64,000 nucleotides of DNA from Halalkalicoccus sp. CG83 (GTDB lineage: Archaea; Halobacteriota; Halobacteria; Halobacteriales; Halalkalicoccaceae). A program made the translations under genes and the position numbers. The notes beneath the pieces were generated by a model. It saw only the letters and a program-made list of their open reading frames with translations. It was not told the origin of the DNA and did no database searches. Of this stretch, positions 1-8,745 are shown in pieces (within the stretch, counting starts at the first letter, position 1; each line of letters starts with the position of its first letter). Location of the stretch: assembly GCF_037081715.1 (NCBI RefSeq), contig NZ_JAZDDH010000001.1, positions 1,612,001-1,676,000 on the forward strand. The letters are read 5' to 3'.

Positions 1-1304
1 ACTTCCCCGATCGACAGTACGAGTCGCTGATGCGCTATCTGACGGCGGAGTACGAGGGACTCGAGGAGAGGAACGTCTACGCGAAGATCTGGCGCGACGA
101 GAACGACCCGCCCGACGGCCAGCACCATTACCCCGAACATCCCGTCGGCGAGCCGCTGATCGGCAAGCGCGGCCGGCTCGCCCGCGTGATCTACATGACG
201 AACATCGGGACGATCCCCGACAGCTTCACGTGCACCGTCCTCACCCGCGGAGAGAACGAGCGGGTCGGCGATCTCGACGAGAGCTACCTCGACACGCTCG
301 ATCCCGGCGACGTGTTCGTTCTGGGCGGCCAGCACTTCGAGTTCCGGTACAGGAGGGGGTCGAAAGTGTACGTCGACCGGACGAACGCACGGCCGACGGT
401 CCCCTCCTGGTTCTCCGAACGCCTGCCGCTCTCGTACGACCTCGCCTGCGAGATCCTCGGGTTCAATCGCGAACTGACGGAGCACTACGGGGCCGGCGGG
501 CCGCCGGCGGTGCGAAACTGGCTCCGGGAGTTCCCGATCGACGACCACAGCGTCCGCGCGATCACCCGGATGTTCGACGAGCAGGTGCGTTACGCCGGCC
601 TCGAGAGCGTGAGCACCGACGAGCGGCTGGCGATCGAGGAGGAGCACGACCGCGACGAGTACAAACGCCGCTACTACGTCCGCTCGAACTACGGCCGACG
701 GTTCAACGAGGGGTTCTCCAGGCTGCTGGCCTATCGGTGTGCCCAGTCGGCGAACGCGAACGTCAACGTCGCCGTCGCGGACAACGGCTTCGCGCTGTCG
801 ATGCCGCTCAACCGGAAGGTCGATCTCGTAGGACTGATCGAGGGACTCGATCCCGAGAACGTCCGGGGGCTGCTCCGCGAGAGCCTCGCGGGAACCGACC
901 TCCTCCAGCGGTACTTCCGAATCAACGCCACCCGGTCGCTGATGATCCTGAAACGCTACAAGGGCTACGAGAAATCGGCGAGCCAACAGCAGGTCTCGAG
1001 CGAGATGCTGCTGGGGTTCGCGGGCGACCTCGAGGAGTTCGCCGTCCTTGAGGAGACCTACCGCGAGATCCTCGAGGACAAACTCTCCGTCTCGGCGATC
1101 GGAGACGTTCTGCGGTCGATTCGCGACGGCGAACTAACGATCGAACGCGAGCGCGTCGACTCGCCGTCGCCGCTCTCCTTCGGCCTGGCAACGCTGTCGG
1201 CGAGCGACGTCGTCCTCGCGGAGGACGAGAGCGCCGTGCTCAAGGAGTTCCACGACCGGGTGCTCGAGACGATCGGCGAGGACGCGGCCGTCCTCGGTAA
1301 CTGA
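1..1304 (+). CDS. Lhr-type ATP-dependent helicase, C-terminal part (partial)
   Basis: Carboxy-terminal 433 residues of a large superfamily 2 helicase. The frame is already open at base 3, so the start and the RecA-like core with its Walker motifs lie outside the window. The visible part contains the stretch 'IYMTNIGTIPD' and 'FVLGGQHFEF', typical of the region after the helicase core in Lhr proteins, and then a block around residues 230-290 ('FNEGFSRLLAYR', 'VAVADNGFALSMP') that resembles the DEAD/H-associated domain. Lhr proteins are known as DNA-repair-linked helicases; the role here is inferred from the family. The gene ends with TGA at 1302-1304 and is followed by a convergent gene after 66 bases. 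Confidence 0.85.
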   Translation, partial: FPDRQYESLMRYLTAEYEGLEERNVYAKIWRDENDPPDGQHHYPEHPVGEPLIGKRGRLARVIYMTNIGTIPDSFTCTVLTRGENERVGDLDESYLDTLDPGDVFVLGGQHFEFRYRRGSKVYVDRTNARPTVPSWFSERLPLSYDLACEILGFNRELTEHYGAGGPPAVRNWLREFPIDDHSVRAITRMFDEQVRYAGLESVSTDERLAIEEEHDRDEYKRRYYVRSNYGRRFNEGFSRLLAYRCAQSANANVNVAVADNGFALSMPLNRKVDLVGLIEGLDPENVRGLLRESLAGTDLLQRYFRINATRSLMILKRYKGYEKSASQQQVSSEMLLGFAGDLEEFAVLEETYREILEDKLSVSAIGDVLRSIRDGELTIERERVDSPSPLSFGLATLSASDVVLAEDESAVLKEFHDRVLETIGEDAAVLGN

Positions 1305-1370
1305 TCGAGCGATCGACGGTCGTTCGGTCGACGAATCCGAGAGGTTCCGACGACCGGTTCGAGACGAGCG

Positions 1371-2483
1371 TTAGTTCGCAGCGCAGTTGTTCGGCCCGAG
1401 TTCGAGCCGTGCGGTCTCCTCGCCGAGCGGTTCCAGTCCCCAGTTGACCCGCTTGATGCGTCGGTAGTTCGCCGGCGTCTCTCCGAGACCCTCGACGACG
1501 CGCTCGACGAACGCCGCCTCGCTATCGATAGCCAGTAAATCGTTCGTCGTGCGGAGCTCGCCGAGCGTCGTCGCCAACGGACGGTCGGTCTCGCTGCCGA
1601 AGTGGCCCGGGAGGACGAGGGTTTCCTCGGGCATAGCGGCTATCTCTCGCAGAGTGGCGAACAGCCGCGCCGCGGCCCGCCGAACCGCGGCCTCGTCATC
1701 GTCCTCGAGGTCGGGCCGACCGACGCTCCGGACGAACAGCGTATCACCCGAGAGGAGCGCGTTTCCGAAACGCAGCGAGACGCTGCCCGGCGTGTGGCCG
1801 GGCGTGTGGACCACCTCGAGAGCACGTTCGCCGACGGCGATCCGGTCGCCGCCCTCGATCGAGACGTACCAGTCGAGATGCCCGCCGTCGGCCTCGTGGA
1901 GGAGGTAGGGAACGGTCAGTTCGGCGGCGAGTCTGCGGCCGCCGCTGACGTGATCCGCGTGGGCGTGAGTATCGACGACGCCGACGATCTCGAGGTCACG
2001 CTCGCGCGCGATGTCGACGTACTCCTGGACGTAGAGGCTGGGATCGACTACGACCGCCTCGCCGTCGTCGTGGACGACGTACGAGAGACAGCCCGTCCCC
2101 GGACGGACGACCTGTACCACGCCGTCGACACTCCCGATCTCGTAGGACTGGTGGACCCGTCCCCAGCCCCGCATCCCGTCGGTCATCGAGGCGGCGTCGT
2201 AGCCCCGTTCGCGGAGGAAGTCGGCCGCGCGGGCGGAGGTCACCCCCGCCACGCAGACGACGTACACCGGCACGTCCGCGGGGATCTCGCCCGTCTCGAT
2301 CGCTGCCTCGAGCCCGTCGTAGTCCTTTGCGAGGAGCTGGTCGTAGAGCGGGACGTTGTACGCCCCGTCGATGTGCCACTTCTCGTAGTCGCGCTCGCGC
2401 CGGACGTCGAGGAGAAAGGCGTCCGCGTCGTCACTGAGCTCCGCTATCCGCGCCGGGTTCACTCCAGTTGCTCTACTTTCCAT
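1371..2483 (-). CDS. rhodanese / metallo-beta-lactamase fusion protein (persulfide dioxygenase-like)
   Basis: 370 residues. Residues 1-105 form a rhodanese domain with a CxxGxxS active-site loop (Cys77). Residues 115-340 form a metallo-beta-lactamase fold with the motif THAHADH (His173, His175, Asp177, His178), His230 in 'HTPGHTPG', Asp246 in 'LSGDTLF' and a further His in 'LPGHFG'. Fusions of this kind belong to the ETHE1-like/YcbL-like hydrolases that act on glutathione-type persulfides or thiosulfate. The rhodanese domain is N-terminal, the reverse of some persulfide dioxygenases, so the exact substrate is uncertain. The thiol used in a haloarchaeon (gamma-glutamylcysteine rather than glutathione) is inference. 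A TATA-like element GCTTATC lies about 40 nt upstream of the ATG. Confidence 0.85.
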   Translation of the reverse strand: MESRATGVNPARIAELSDDADAFLLDVRRERDYEKWHIDGAYNVPLYDQLLAKDYDGLEAAIETGEIPADVPVYVVCVAGVTSARAADFLRERGYDAASMTDGMRGWGRVHQSYEIGSVDGVVQVVRPGTGCLSYVVHDDGEAVVVDPSLYVQEYVDIARERDLEIVGVVDTHAHADHVSGGRRLAAELTVPYLLHEADGGHLDWYVSIEGGDRIAVGERALEVVHTPGHTPGSVSLRFGNALLSGDTLFVRSVGRPDLEDDDEAAVRRAAARLFATLREIAAMPEETLVLPGHFGSETDRPLATTLGELRTTNDLLAIDSEAAFVERVVEGLGETPANYRRIKRVNWGLEPLGEETARLELGPNNCAAN

Positions 2484-2576
2484 TGCCGTTCACTACGGCT
2501 GTACGTACGTCACCGGTCGTGATAAGCTAGAGACGGAGCCGTGTCTCGTGTCGGGTGGACCGAACTGGTGGGTCGA

Positions 2577-5483
2577 TCATCGCTCTGCCCAGTCGACGAT
2601 CCGCCCGTAGAGGTCGTCAGACCGGAGCGCGTCGCCCGTTCCGACGAGGACGAGCGACTTCTTCGCCCGGGTCAGTGCGACGTTCACCCGGCGGTAGTCG
2701 TCGAAGATCGGTCCCTCCATGTCGGCGGAATCGCTCGCGACCAGCGAGACGATCACGACCTCCTTGCTCGATCCCTGAAACCGATCGACGGTGTCGACCG
2801 TCACCGCCTCGGGTACCCGTCCGTCGATCGTCGTCACCTGCGCGCGGAAGGGTGCGATGACGCCGATGTCGGCCGGGTCGACGCCCGCTTCGGCGAACCG
2901 CTCGACGAGTTCGGCGATCCGCCCCGCTTCCCGTTCGTCGGTGTGTCTCCCGTCGTCGCCCTCGACGTCGACGAACGACGCTCGCTCTCTGAGGGCTTCG
3001 GGGAGCGCCTCGAACGAGACGCTCTCGAGGTCGTCGATCCGCTGGCGGGCGACTGCTCCCGTCGCCGGCCGGAGCTTCCCGTCGTAGAACTCACGCGAGG
3101 AAAAGGACTGGATCCGCTGGGCCATGCGGTACTGGCGATCGAGCATCACACCCGCCTCGGGGTGGGTTTCGATCAACCGCTCGAACAGCGACCGCGAGAG
3201 CTCGTTCTCCGTGCGGACCACGGGCGGGAGCTGGTGATGGTCGCCGACGAGGACGAACCGTTTCGCTCGATTGATCGCCGCGAGCGTCGCGGGCTCCGTG
3301 AGCTGGGAGGCCTCGTCGACCAGCGCGACGTCGAACTCCTGCTCGCGCATGATCCGCGAGCCACAGCTCGCGGTCGTCGCGGCCACGACGGACGCCTCGC
3401 GCAGCTCCCGTGCTCGCTCCTCGGGATCGCCCCGACGCTCGAGCAGGAACGGCTGCATGTCCGGGCGCACCCCGTGTTCGGTGCCGAAGCGGACGAACTC
3501 CGTGAAGCCCTGGTCGCGAAGCGCCTCCAGCGCGTTGTCGACCGCGCGGTTCGTAAAGGCCGACAGCAGCACTCGGTCGCCGCGCTCGACCAGCGCGCGG
3601 ATCGTCCGGGCGATGGTGTAGGTCTTCCCGGTTCCCGGCGGGCCGTGGATCAGCGCGAAGTCCTCGGCGGCGACGGCTTGTCTGACGGCCTCGTCCTGGG
3701 AGGCGTTGTTCCCGATGAACGTCTCCTCGCTCTCGCCGAACTCGGGCGCCTCCTCGCCGAACAGCACCGCCTTCCTGCGGGGGTCGCCCTTCAACAGCGC
3801 GTCGTGGAGCGCCGTGAGCATCCCGTCAGAACTCATGTCCGAGGGATAGACGTCGAGCCGTCTCAGCGGAACCGGCTCGTCGGTCGCGACGACGACCTCC
3901 TCGCCCAGGCGCTCGATTCGCGCGAGCTCCGCGTGGCCTCGGATGGGATCGCCGTCGCTCGCGAGCGCCACGTCGCCCTCGCGGAGCTTCGAGACGGCAC
4001 CGGAGCCGCGGGCGCGAAGCTCCCAGCGGCCGTCCTCGCGCATCGTCTCGCTGACGGGCTCGAGGCCGATCAGCGCGCGGTCGTCGTCGGCGCGCTCCTG
4101 GGGGGTCTGTTCCCAGAGCTTCGCGTACTCGCGGTGGGTCTCGCGGCGTTCCTCCTCGATCAGGCGGTAGGTCCGATCGAAGTACTCGCGCTCGTGCTCG
4201 GGGAGGGCACTCGCGATCTTCCCGGCCTTCGACTCCTGGTCGAGGCGTCCGGAGACCACCATGCAGGTGTCCTGCTCGAAGCAGTACTCGCATTTGGCGT
4301 CGGCCTCGTAGCCCGTCGGCACGCCGAAGCCGTGCTCCATGGCGGCGATCTCGTTTCGCGTCCGAACGACGAACTCGAGCAGCCCGTGTCCGATCGAGAA
4401 CTCCTTGGCCGGCGAGAGGTCGCCCGTCGCCTCGTTCCGGTCGAGTGCGGAGTTCTTCGTATACAGAAGCGTACCGGTGTCTGGCGGCTCCGTGTCGCCG
4501 GACGCCGTCCGGCTGCCAGCGGGACCTCGTCCCGCGCTATCGCCGGAGCCGTTGGCTCCGGCTGCCCGAGACGTCGAAGACGTCTCGCTGTCCACGCCGC
4601 CGCGCTCCTCGAGCAACAGCGCGTAGCAGGCGGCCTGGATCTTGTCCTGGAAGCGCGGATCGCGATTGGTGTTCTTCCCCGTCTTCAGCTCGACGGGCAT
4701 CCCCCGCCGGAGCGCGTCAGCCCGGCCCTTGATGCCGAAGCGCTCGCTGATCAGCGTGTACTCGCTCCGCCAGTCGTCCTCCTCCCCCAAGGTCCCCTGC
4801 GAGAGCCAGCCGTCGATCGCGCGGGCGTTCGCGCGGACGTCGGCCTCGACCTCCGCGGCCGACTTCTCCAGCAGCCCGAGTTCGAGACCCGCCTCGGCGA
4901 CCCGGTCCTCGACCGCGGCGTCGAACTCCCGGCCACGGAGCAGGTCGCCGAACACCTCGTGGACGATGGTCCCCTTCACGACGGGGTAGTTGAGCGGCAC
5001 GCCCGAGAGCTTGTTCAGGTAGTACATCCGGGGACACTGCACCCACGAGCGGACGTCGGTGACGTTGACGAGGAAGTCCGGCTCGAGGACGACGTACGAC
5101 CCTTTCGACGTGGCATAACCGCGCTCGCCACGGAACTCCGTCTCCTCGACGTCGGTGACCAGCAGCTCCATCCCCGGCTCCAGCAGCTCGGCCGTCTCGA
5201 CCCACTTTCCCCAGAGCGTGACCGTGAACTCCCTGCCGATGACCTCCGATCGCTCGCCTTCGAGGCGTTCCACTCCGCCGTCGGATTCCGGATCCGACGA
5301 GGATCGCGAAGCTCCACGCCGCTCACTTCCGGAGGATTTCCGTCGATCCTCGGCCCCCTGCGTGGTGTCGCGTCCCTTCACGTCATCGATCCGGACGAGC
5401 GGCTCGGCGAGTTCCCGTTCACCGTACTGCGTCGAAACGCTCCGTCGCTCGCCGGGGTCGATGACGGTTCCGCGTATCTGCAC
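2577..5483 (-). CDS. Dna2-like nuclease-helicase (Cas4-type nuclease plus superfamily 1 helicase)
   Basis: 968 residues, GTG start. Residues 1-140 look like an OB-type domain interrupted by a Ser/Arg/Glu-rich stretch at 45-80. Residues 145-410 form a Cas4/RecB-type nuclease: iron-sulfur cysteines Cys150, Cys398, Cys401 and Cys407, His175, an acidic residue in 'GRAD' (Asp256) and the VELK motif (Glu265, Lys267). Residues 590-960 form a superfamily 1 helicase: Walker A GPPGTGKT at 614-621, DEAS at 723-726, GDHHQLPP at 747-754, and 'VDTVDRFQGSSKE' and 'NVALTRAKK' near the end. This is the Dna2 arrangement used in Okazaki-fragment processing and end resection; the archaeal role is inferred. A low-complexity insert (about 297-335) sits inside the nuclease domain. 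A TTTTT box about 25 nt upstream suggests a leaderless GTG start. Confidence 0.92.
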   Translation of the reverse strand: MQIRGTVIDPGERRSVSTQYGERELAEPLVRIDDVKGRDTTQGAEDRRKSSGSERRGASRSSSDPESDGGVERLEGERSEVIGREFTVTLWGKWVETAELLEPGMELLVTDVEETEFRGERGYATSKGSYVVLEPDFLVNVTDVRSWVQCPRMYYLNKLSGVPLNYPVVKGTIVHEVFGDLLRGREFDAAVEDRVAEAGLELGLLEKSAAEVEADVRANARAIDGWLSQGTLGEEDDWRSEYTLISERFGIKGRADALRRGMPVELKTGKNTNRDPRFQDKIQAACYALLLEERGGVDSETSSTSRAAGANGSGDSAGRGPAGSRTASGDTEPPDTGTLLYTKNSALDRNEATGDLSPAKEFSIGHGLLEFVVRTRNEIAAMEHGFGVPTGYEADAKCEYCFEQDTCMVVSGRLDQESKAGKIASALPEHEREYFDRTYRLIEEERRETHREYAKLWEQTPQERADDDRALIGLEPVSETMREDGRWELRARGSGAVSKLREGDVALASDGDPIRGHAELARIERLGEEVVVATDEPVPLRRLDVYPSDMSSDGMLTALHDALLKGDPRRKAVLFGEEAPEFGESEETFIGNNASQDEAVRQAVAAEDFALIHGPPGTGKTYTIARTIRALVERGDRVLLSAFTNRAVDNALEALRDQGFTEFVRFGTEHGVRPDMQPFLLERRGDPEERARELREASVVAATTASCGSRIMREQEFDVALVDEASQLTEPATLAAINRAKRFVLVGDHHQLPPVVRTENELSRSLFERLIETHPEAGVMLDRQYRMAQRIQSFSSREFYDGKLRPATGAVARQRIDDLESVSFEALPEALRERASFVDVEGDDGRHTDEREAGRIAELVERFAEAGVDPADIGVIAPFRAQVTTIDGRVPEAVTVDTVDRFQGSSKEVVIVSLVASDSADMEGPIFDDYRRVNVALTRAKKSLVLVGTGDALRSDDLYGRIVDWAER

Positions 5484-5520
5484 GGTCGAACCAGGCCGGC
5501 GCCGCGAAAAACGCTGTCGG

Positions 5521-5961
5521 TTACCGCCCTAACAGCGGGACGTAGGCGTGCATCCCCTTCGCCAGGCCGTTCGAGAGCGGCAGCGGTCGCCAGGAGAGGT
5601 CGTAGATCAGCCCGTCGTCCTCGTCGCCGCTGCTCACCTCGTGGGCCCACTCGTCGCGCGACTCCTCGACGTGCATGTGAAAGAAGTGCCGCGCGACGCG
5701 TTTCCCGTCCGGGCGGCGCCACCGGTCGGAGGCGAGGTGGAACACCGGCGAGTCGTGGGCGATCCCCGACTCCTCACGAAGCTCACGCCGGACGGCGACC
5801 TCGGGGGTCTCGTGGCGGTCGATGCCGCCCTTCGGAACCTGGACGCCGGCGTCCGGATCGGCGCGCTCGCGGAACACCAGTAGCTGGTCTCCCTCCTCGT
5901 CGGTCCGTCTCGTGACGTACGCGTAGGCCTTCTGCGAGTAGGCCGATCCCAGACCTGACAT
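5521..5961 (-). CDS. NUDIX hydrolase
   Basis: 146 residues if started at the ATG at 5959-5961. A longer frame exists, but the NUDIX fold begins right after this Met, and the TATA-like GGTTTATTCG lies 28 nt upstream, as expected for a leaderless mRNA. The NUDIX box is complete: GGIDRHETPEVAVRRELREE followed by SGI, fitting GX5EX7REUXEEXGU. These enzymes hydrolyse nucleoside diphosphates linked to another group; the substrate is unknown here. The C-terminal half contains Trp-rich segments and ends 'LLGR'. It lies 37 bases downstream of the start side of the Dna2-like gene on the same strand, so the two may be transcribed together. Confidence 0.85.
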   Translation of the reverse strand: MSGLGSAYSQKAYAYVTRRTDEEGDQLLVFRERADPDAGVQVPKGGIDRHETPEVAVRRELREESGIAHDSPVFHLASDRWRRPDGKRVARHFFHMHVEESRDEWAHEVSSGDEDDGLIYDLSWRPLPLSNGLAKGMHAYVPLLGR

Positions 5962-5971
5962 ACCCCTCACG

Positions 5972-5990
5972 TTATTCGTACAGCGAATAA
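5972..5990. promoter_or_regulatory. inverted repeat over the NUDIX promoter
   Basis: TTATTCG (5972-5978) and CGAATAA (5984-5990) are perfect 7-bp arms around a 5-bp spacer. The repeat overlaps the TATA box of the minus-strand NUDIX gene and lies between that box and its start. On the plus strand the same AATAAA could serve the divergent gene at 6100. This is a good candidate operator for one or both genes. The regulator is unknown. Confidence 0.5.
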
Positions 5991-6099
5991 ACCGTTTCGG
6001 CTGCAGATGTCGACCCGAGCGAGTGCGGAGCCTGGCCGACACCCGCTTGCCGGTCGGCGGAGAACGGCCGGCATGCGGATTCGCGAGTGACCTAGCATC

Positions 6100-6621
6100 G
6101 TGCAGGACGTCGTCGAGTCGGGCGAGGACCCCGACGGCTGGCGGGCGGCCGGCGGGAAACGCGCGGATGGGCTCGGCACGGACCTCTATCTCGGCCACCC
6201 GCGAGCCGGCGTCTACCAGATCAAGACGTACGCGAGAAACCCCTTCTCGGTCGAGGGCGTCGGCACGCGGGTGGCACGCCGCCTCGACGACGAGATCGGT
6301 TCGTTCCTACCGACCGAGGGCGAGGGTCGCTTCGCCGTCCGGTCCGCACCCGGCGACGAGGAGGAGGCGAAGGTACGTGCGAGACGCCTCGAGGAGACAA
6401 TCAGGGCCCACGCCGACGCGCCGACGACGCCCGACGCGCTGTTCGAGGACGTGATGGATGCGGTCGAGAGCCCCGCGTTCGGCCCGATGGAGTACGACGG
6501 CTACGGCCGCCCCGAGAGCCTCGACCGTCTCGCGGAAAGCTTCGAGGAGGCCGAGTCGCTGCTCGACGCCGAACTTGACGAGTTGATCGAGAGCGACGAG
6601 GTCGACCGCGGGTTCCAGTAG
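6100..6621 (+). CDS. conserved hypothetical protein (173 aa)
   Basis: 173 residues, GTG start. An in-frame TGA at 6088-6090 limits the start to this codon or one just beside it. Acidic, with no membrane segment, signal peptide or recognisable catalytic motif. The N-terminal part ('GWRAAGGKRADGLGTDLYLG') is followed by a possible beta strand 'GVYQIKTYAR' and then a long helical, Glu-rich second half. Codon composition is like its neighbours, which supports it being real. I do not recognise the family; it has the look of a haloarchaea-specific protein. Its start lies about 138 bases from the divergent NUDIX start. Confidence 0.7.
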   Translation: MQDVVESGEDPDGWRAAGGKRADGLGTDLYLGHPRAGVYQIKTYARNPFSVEGVGTRVARRLDDEIGSFLPTEGEGRFAVRSAPGDEEEAKVRARRLEETIRAHADAPTTPDALFEDVMDAVESPAFGPMEYDGYGRPESLDRLAESFEEAESLLDAELDELIESDEVDRGFQ

Positions 6622-6650
6622 GTTAAGTCCGCGCGGGCCGACGATCCGAC

Positions 6651-7034
6651 ATGGACGCCGAGAGCACGCTTCTCGAGTACTACGACGCGCTCCGCGCCGG
6701 CGAGCCCCTCCACCCGTACTTCGCCGAGGAGGAGGGTGCGCTGAAGTTCGGCATCTCCGAGCGCCTCGACGGCTACGAGGAGATCGAGGACGGCCTTCGC
6801 GAGCAGACGGAGACGACCGACGACTGGACGGTCGAGAGCCGCGACCTCGTCGTGACCGAACGCGAGCGGACCGCCTGGTTCGGCGACGACGTCCGGATGG
6901 CCTGGACGACCGCCGACGGCGATCGGCACGACTTCGACACCCGCTGGAGCGGCTGTCTCGAGCGTCGCGGGGACGGAGGCGACGCCGACTGGCGGTTCGT
7001 CTCGATGCACGTCAGCGTCGCTCGGGGACTGTGA
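6651..7034 (+). CDS. NTF2/SnoaL-like fold protein
   Basis: 127 residues. The pattern of an N-terminal helix with 'LLEYYDALRAGEPLHPYFAEEEGALKFGISERLDGYEEI', several beta strands ('WTVESRDLVVTERERTAWFGDDVRMAW') and a terminal 'DWRFVSMHVSV' fits the NTF2-like cone fold used by SnoaL-type and DUF4440-type proteins. Such proteins are small enzymes or ligand binders; nothing fixes a substrate. A GGTTAAGTC box 26 nt upstream of the ATG implies its own leaderless promoter. Its stop TGA shares bases with the start of the next gene (TGATG), so the two are probably translated together. Confidence 0.75.
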   Translation: MDAESTLLEYYDALRAGEPLHPYFAEEEGALKFGISERLDGYEEIEDGLREQTETTDDWTVESRDLVVTERERTAWFGDDVRMAWTTADGDRHDFDTRWSGCLERRGDGGDADWRFVSMHVSVARGL

Positions 7035-7234
7035 TGGTCGGACCGATGAGCGACGAGGAGCGACGCGCCGGCACCCAGCGGCTGTACGCCGGGTTCGTCG
7101 CCCTCGTCGGCGCCTCGGCCGGCCTGATGGCGATCTCGGGCGGGGCCACCCTCCTCCAGACCGCGGTCGTGGTGTTAGGGGGCCTCGTCGTCGGGGCCGG
7201 TCTGATGTGGTACCTGCTCCGGATGGGGCGTTAA
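7034..7234 (+). CDS. small two-helix membrane protein
   Basis: 66 residues from the ATG at 7034, which overlaps the previous stop by one base. An internal Met at 7046 is an alternative start. Two hydrophobic segments are visible ('GFVALVGASAGLMAISGG' and 'LLQTAVVVLGGLVVGAGLMWYLL'), joined by a very short loop, with a charged N terminus and a terminal RMGR. No known family. Its TAA overlaps the stop of the convergent metalloprotease-like gene by four bases (TTAA). Confidence 0.65.
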   Translation: MVGPMSDEERRAGTQRLYAGFVALVGASAGLMAISGGATLLQTAVVVLGGLVVGAGLMWYLLRMGR

Positions 7235-8184
7235 TCGACGCGCGCGAGCCATCTCTCCGGGTGGTCGAGTTCGTCGTTCGTCGGCAGGTGGTCTGGGGAC
7301 TCCCAGACGACGCTCGCGCCCTCGATGCCGCGGGCGTCCGCGACCGCCTCGAAGAAGGCCTTGCCGCGCTCGTACTGGCGACGCTTCAACCCGAGGCCGA
7401 GCAGCCGACGGACGAGTCGTGCGATCGGGCCCCGACCCCGACGTCGGGCCTCGACCTTCTCGCGGAGGTCCTCGTACTCGTCGTCGAACGCCCGGTCCAT
7501 GAGGAGTTCGGCGTACCCCTCGACGGCCGTCATCGCGGCGTCGAGCTCGCGAAACGCCGTCCGGTCGAACGCGCCCCCCGCGAGCGACTCGACGCCGCGT
7601 TCCATCTGAGACTCGAGGTACGAGGGGAGCCACGGAGCGGCGCCGAACTCCGCGGCGTGGGTCACCTCGTGGAAGGCGATCCACCGGCGAAAGCGCGCCT
7701 CGTCGACGTCGAGTTCGCGAGCGACCTGGCGGATGTTCGGGTGGACGAAGTAGAGCGCGTGCTCCTGGTCGCCGTCGGCCAGCAGGAGAGGGTCGTACTG
7801 GCCGAGGACGTTCTTGCCGAGAAACGAGAGCATCAGCGTCGTCGAGGCGGTGTTGAGCACGCGAGCGGCGCCCGGAAAGATCGCGTCGGTGCGGCTCTCG
7901 AGGGGGGCCATCACCCGCCGAAACGTCGAGACGTTGGCGTCGATCCAGTGGTGACGGTTCTGGATCTCGATCGTCCGCGGCAGGTCGAACGAGACGACCG
8001 CGACCTCACGGATCGCCGAGCGGGCGGCCCGCACGTCGGCGCGATACCCCTCGATCTCCGTCGGGGTGAGATCGACCGAACCGGGCGGCGTCGCGTTCTT
8101 CGCCGCCGCCGCGACGGCGTCCCAGTCGACCGGCCCCTCGCCAGAAGCCCCCGAGATCGTCCGGAGAGTTCGAAGGAGATTCAC
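7231..8184 (-). CDS. zincin-like metalloprotease, DUF2342 / F420-biosynthesis-associated family
   Basis: 317 residues, GTG start with a TATA-like CATTTTCTCC about 25 nt upstream. It contains HEVTH (HExxH zinc motif) in 'WIAFHEVTHAAEF', and the surrounding architecture (N-terminal helical part, 'LGQYDPLLL' and 'FVHPNI' before the motif, a long helical tail) matches the family annotated as coenzyme F420 biosynthesis-associated or DUF2342. The family resembles zinc metalloproteases; true substrates are unknown and the F420 link is only genomic association in other organisms. No signal peptide is seen, so it is probably cytoplasmic. Confidence 0.8.
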   Translation of the reverse strand: MNLLRTLRTISGASGEGPVDWDAVAAAAKNATPPGSVDLTPTEIEGYRADVRAARSAIREVAVVSFDLPRTIEIQNRHHWIDANVSTFRRVMAPLESRTDAIFPGAARVLNTASTTLMLSFLGKNVLGQYDPLLLADGDQEHALYFVHPNIRQVARELDVDEARFRRWIAFHEVTHAAEFGAAPWLPSYLESQMERGVESLAGGAFDRTAFRELDAAMTAVEGYAELLMDRAFDDEYEDLREKVEARRRGRGPIARLVRRLLGLGLKRRQYERGKAFFEAVADARGIEGASVVWESPDHLPTNDELDHPERWLARVD

Positions 8185-8232
8185 GACCCGACGTTCGATT
8201 CGCGCGGAGAAAATGCTTCGGACTCTCGGAGA

Positions 8233-8625
8233 CTAGCTCTCGTAGTCGGAGAGTTCGACCTCCTCGTACTCCTCGGTCTCGGAGTCGAGGACGAACTTCT
8301 TCGCGACCACGGCGACGACCAGCAGGAAAAGCAGACCGATGACCATACCGATCCCGCCGCCTCCGTCCTCGACGTCGGCGTCCTCGGCGTCCTCGGCGTC
8401 CTCGGCGTCCTCGACGTCGACCTCGGTCGCTGCCTCGTCGTCGATCTCGACGTCCTCATCGACTCCGTCGTCCTCGGAGCCGAACAGGCCGAGCGAGGGA
8501 CCGGTCGATTCCTCGTCGTTCTCGTTACCCGTGGCACCGAGCATCCGATCGAGGCCGCTGGCGCTAGGACTGAACTCGAGGTTCTCGACGTTGATCTCGA
8601 AAACCGTAGTCTTCTTCTCTCCCAT
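8233..8625 (-). CDS. small acidic membrane-anchored protein
   Basis: 130 residues from the ATG at 8623-8625, chosen because a CGGCTAAGTG box lies about 28 nt upstream and the upstream extension is non-biological in composition. Order: a conserved-looking N terminus 'TTVFEINVENLEFSPSAS', an acidic linker made of repeated Ala-Glu-Asp, one membrane segment ('GIGMVIGLLFLLVVAVVAKKF') and an acidic tail. No enzymatic motif. It is divergent from the LSm/L37e operon. Function unknown. Confidence 0.7.
   Translation of the reverse strand: MGEKKTTVFEINVENLEFSPSASGLDRMLGATGNENDEESTGPSLGLFGSEDDGVDEDVEIDDEAATEVDVEDAEDAEDAEDADVEDGGGGIGMVIGLLFLLVVAVVAKKFVLDSETEEYEEVELSDYES
8365..8415. repeat. 9-bp tandem repeat encoding an AED-type acidic linker
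   Basis: The unit GTCCTCGGC is repeated perfectly three times from 8380, followed by one copy with a single change and preceded by a partial related copy. It lies inside the small membrane protein gene and encodes Ala-Glu-Asp triplets on the minus strand. Nine-base periodicity keeps the frame, so copy number could vary between strains. Confidence 0.85.
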
Positions 8626-8745
8626 GGTCACGAATGGACCGACCGAACACTTAGCCGTTTTGGACGCCGGAGCCGGGTCGTTCCCGTGCCGAGCGGGACC
8701 GCTCCTTTCGGTACGTTTAAGTGAGAATCGGGTGCGCGTAGGGGT

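Noticed and set aside
2541-5915. Plus-strand open frame of more than 1100 codons opposite the Dna2-like gene
   Set aside because: It is an antisense frame kept open by the GC-rich third-position bias of the real gene; the translation has no domain and the minus strand has full nuclease and helicase motifs.
6007-6090. 27-codon frame upstream of the gene at 6100
   Set aside because: It ends nine bases before the GTG in the same frame and does not overlap it; it could be a mini-ORF but also just the upstream part of an interrupted frame, so it is left out.
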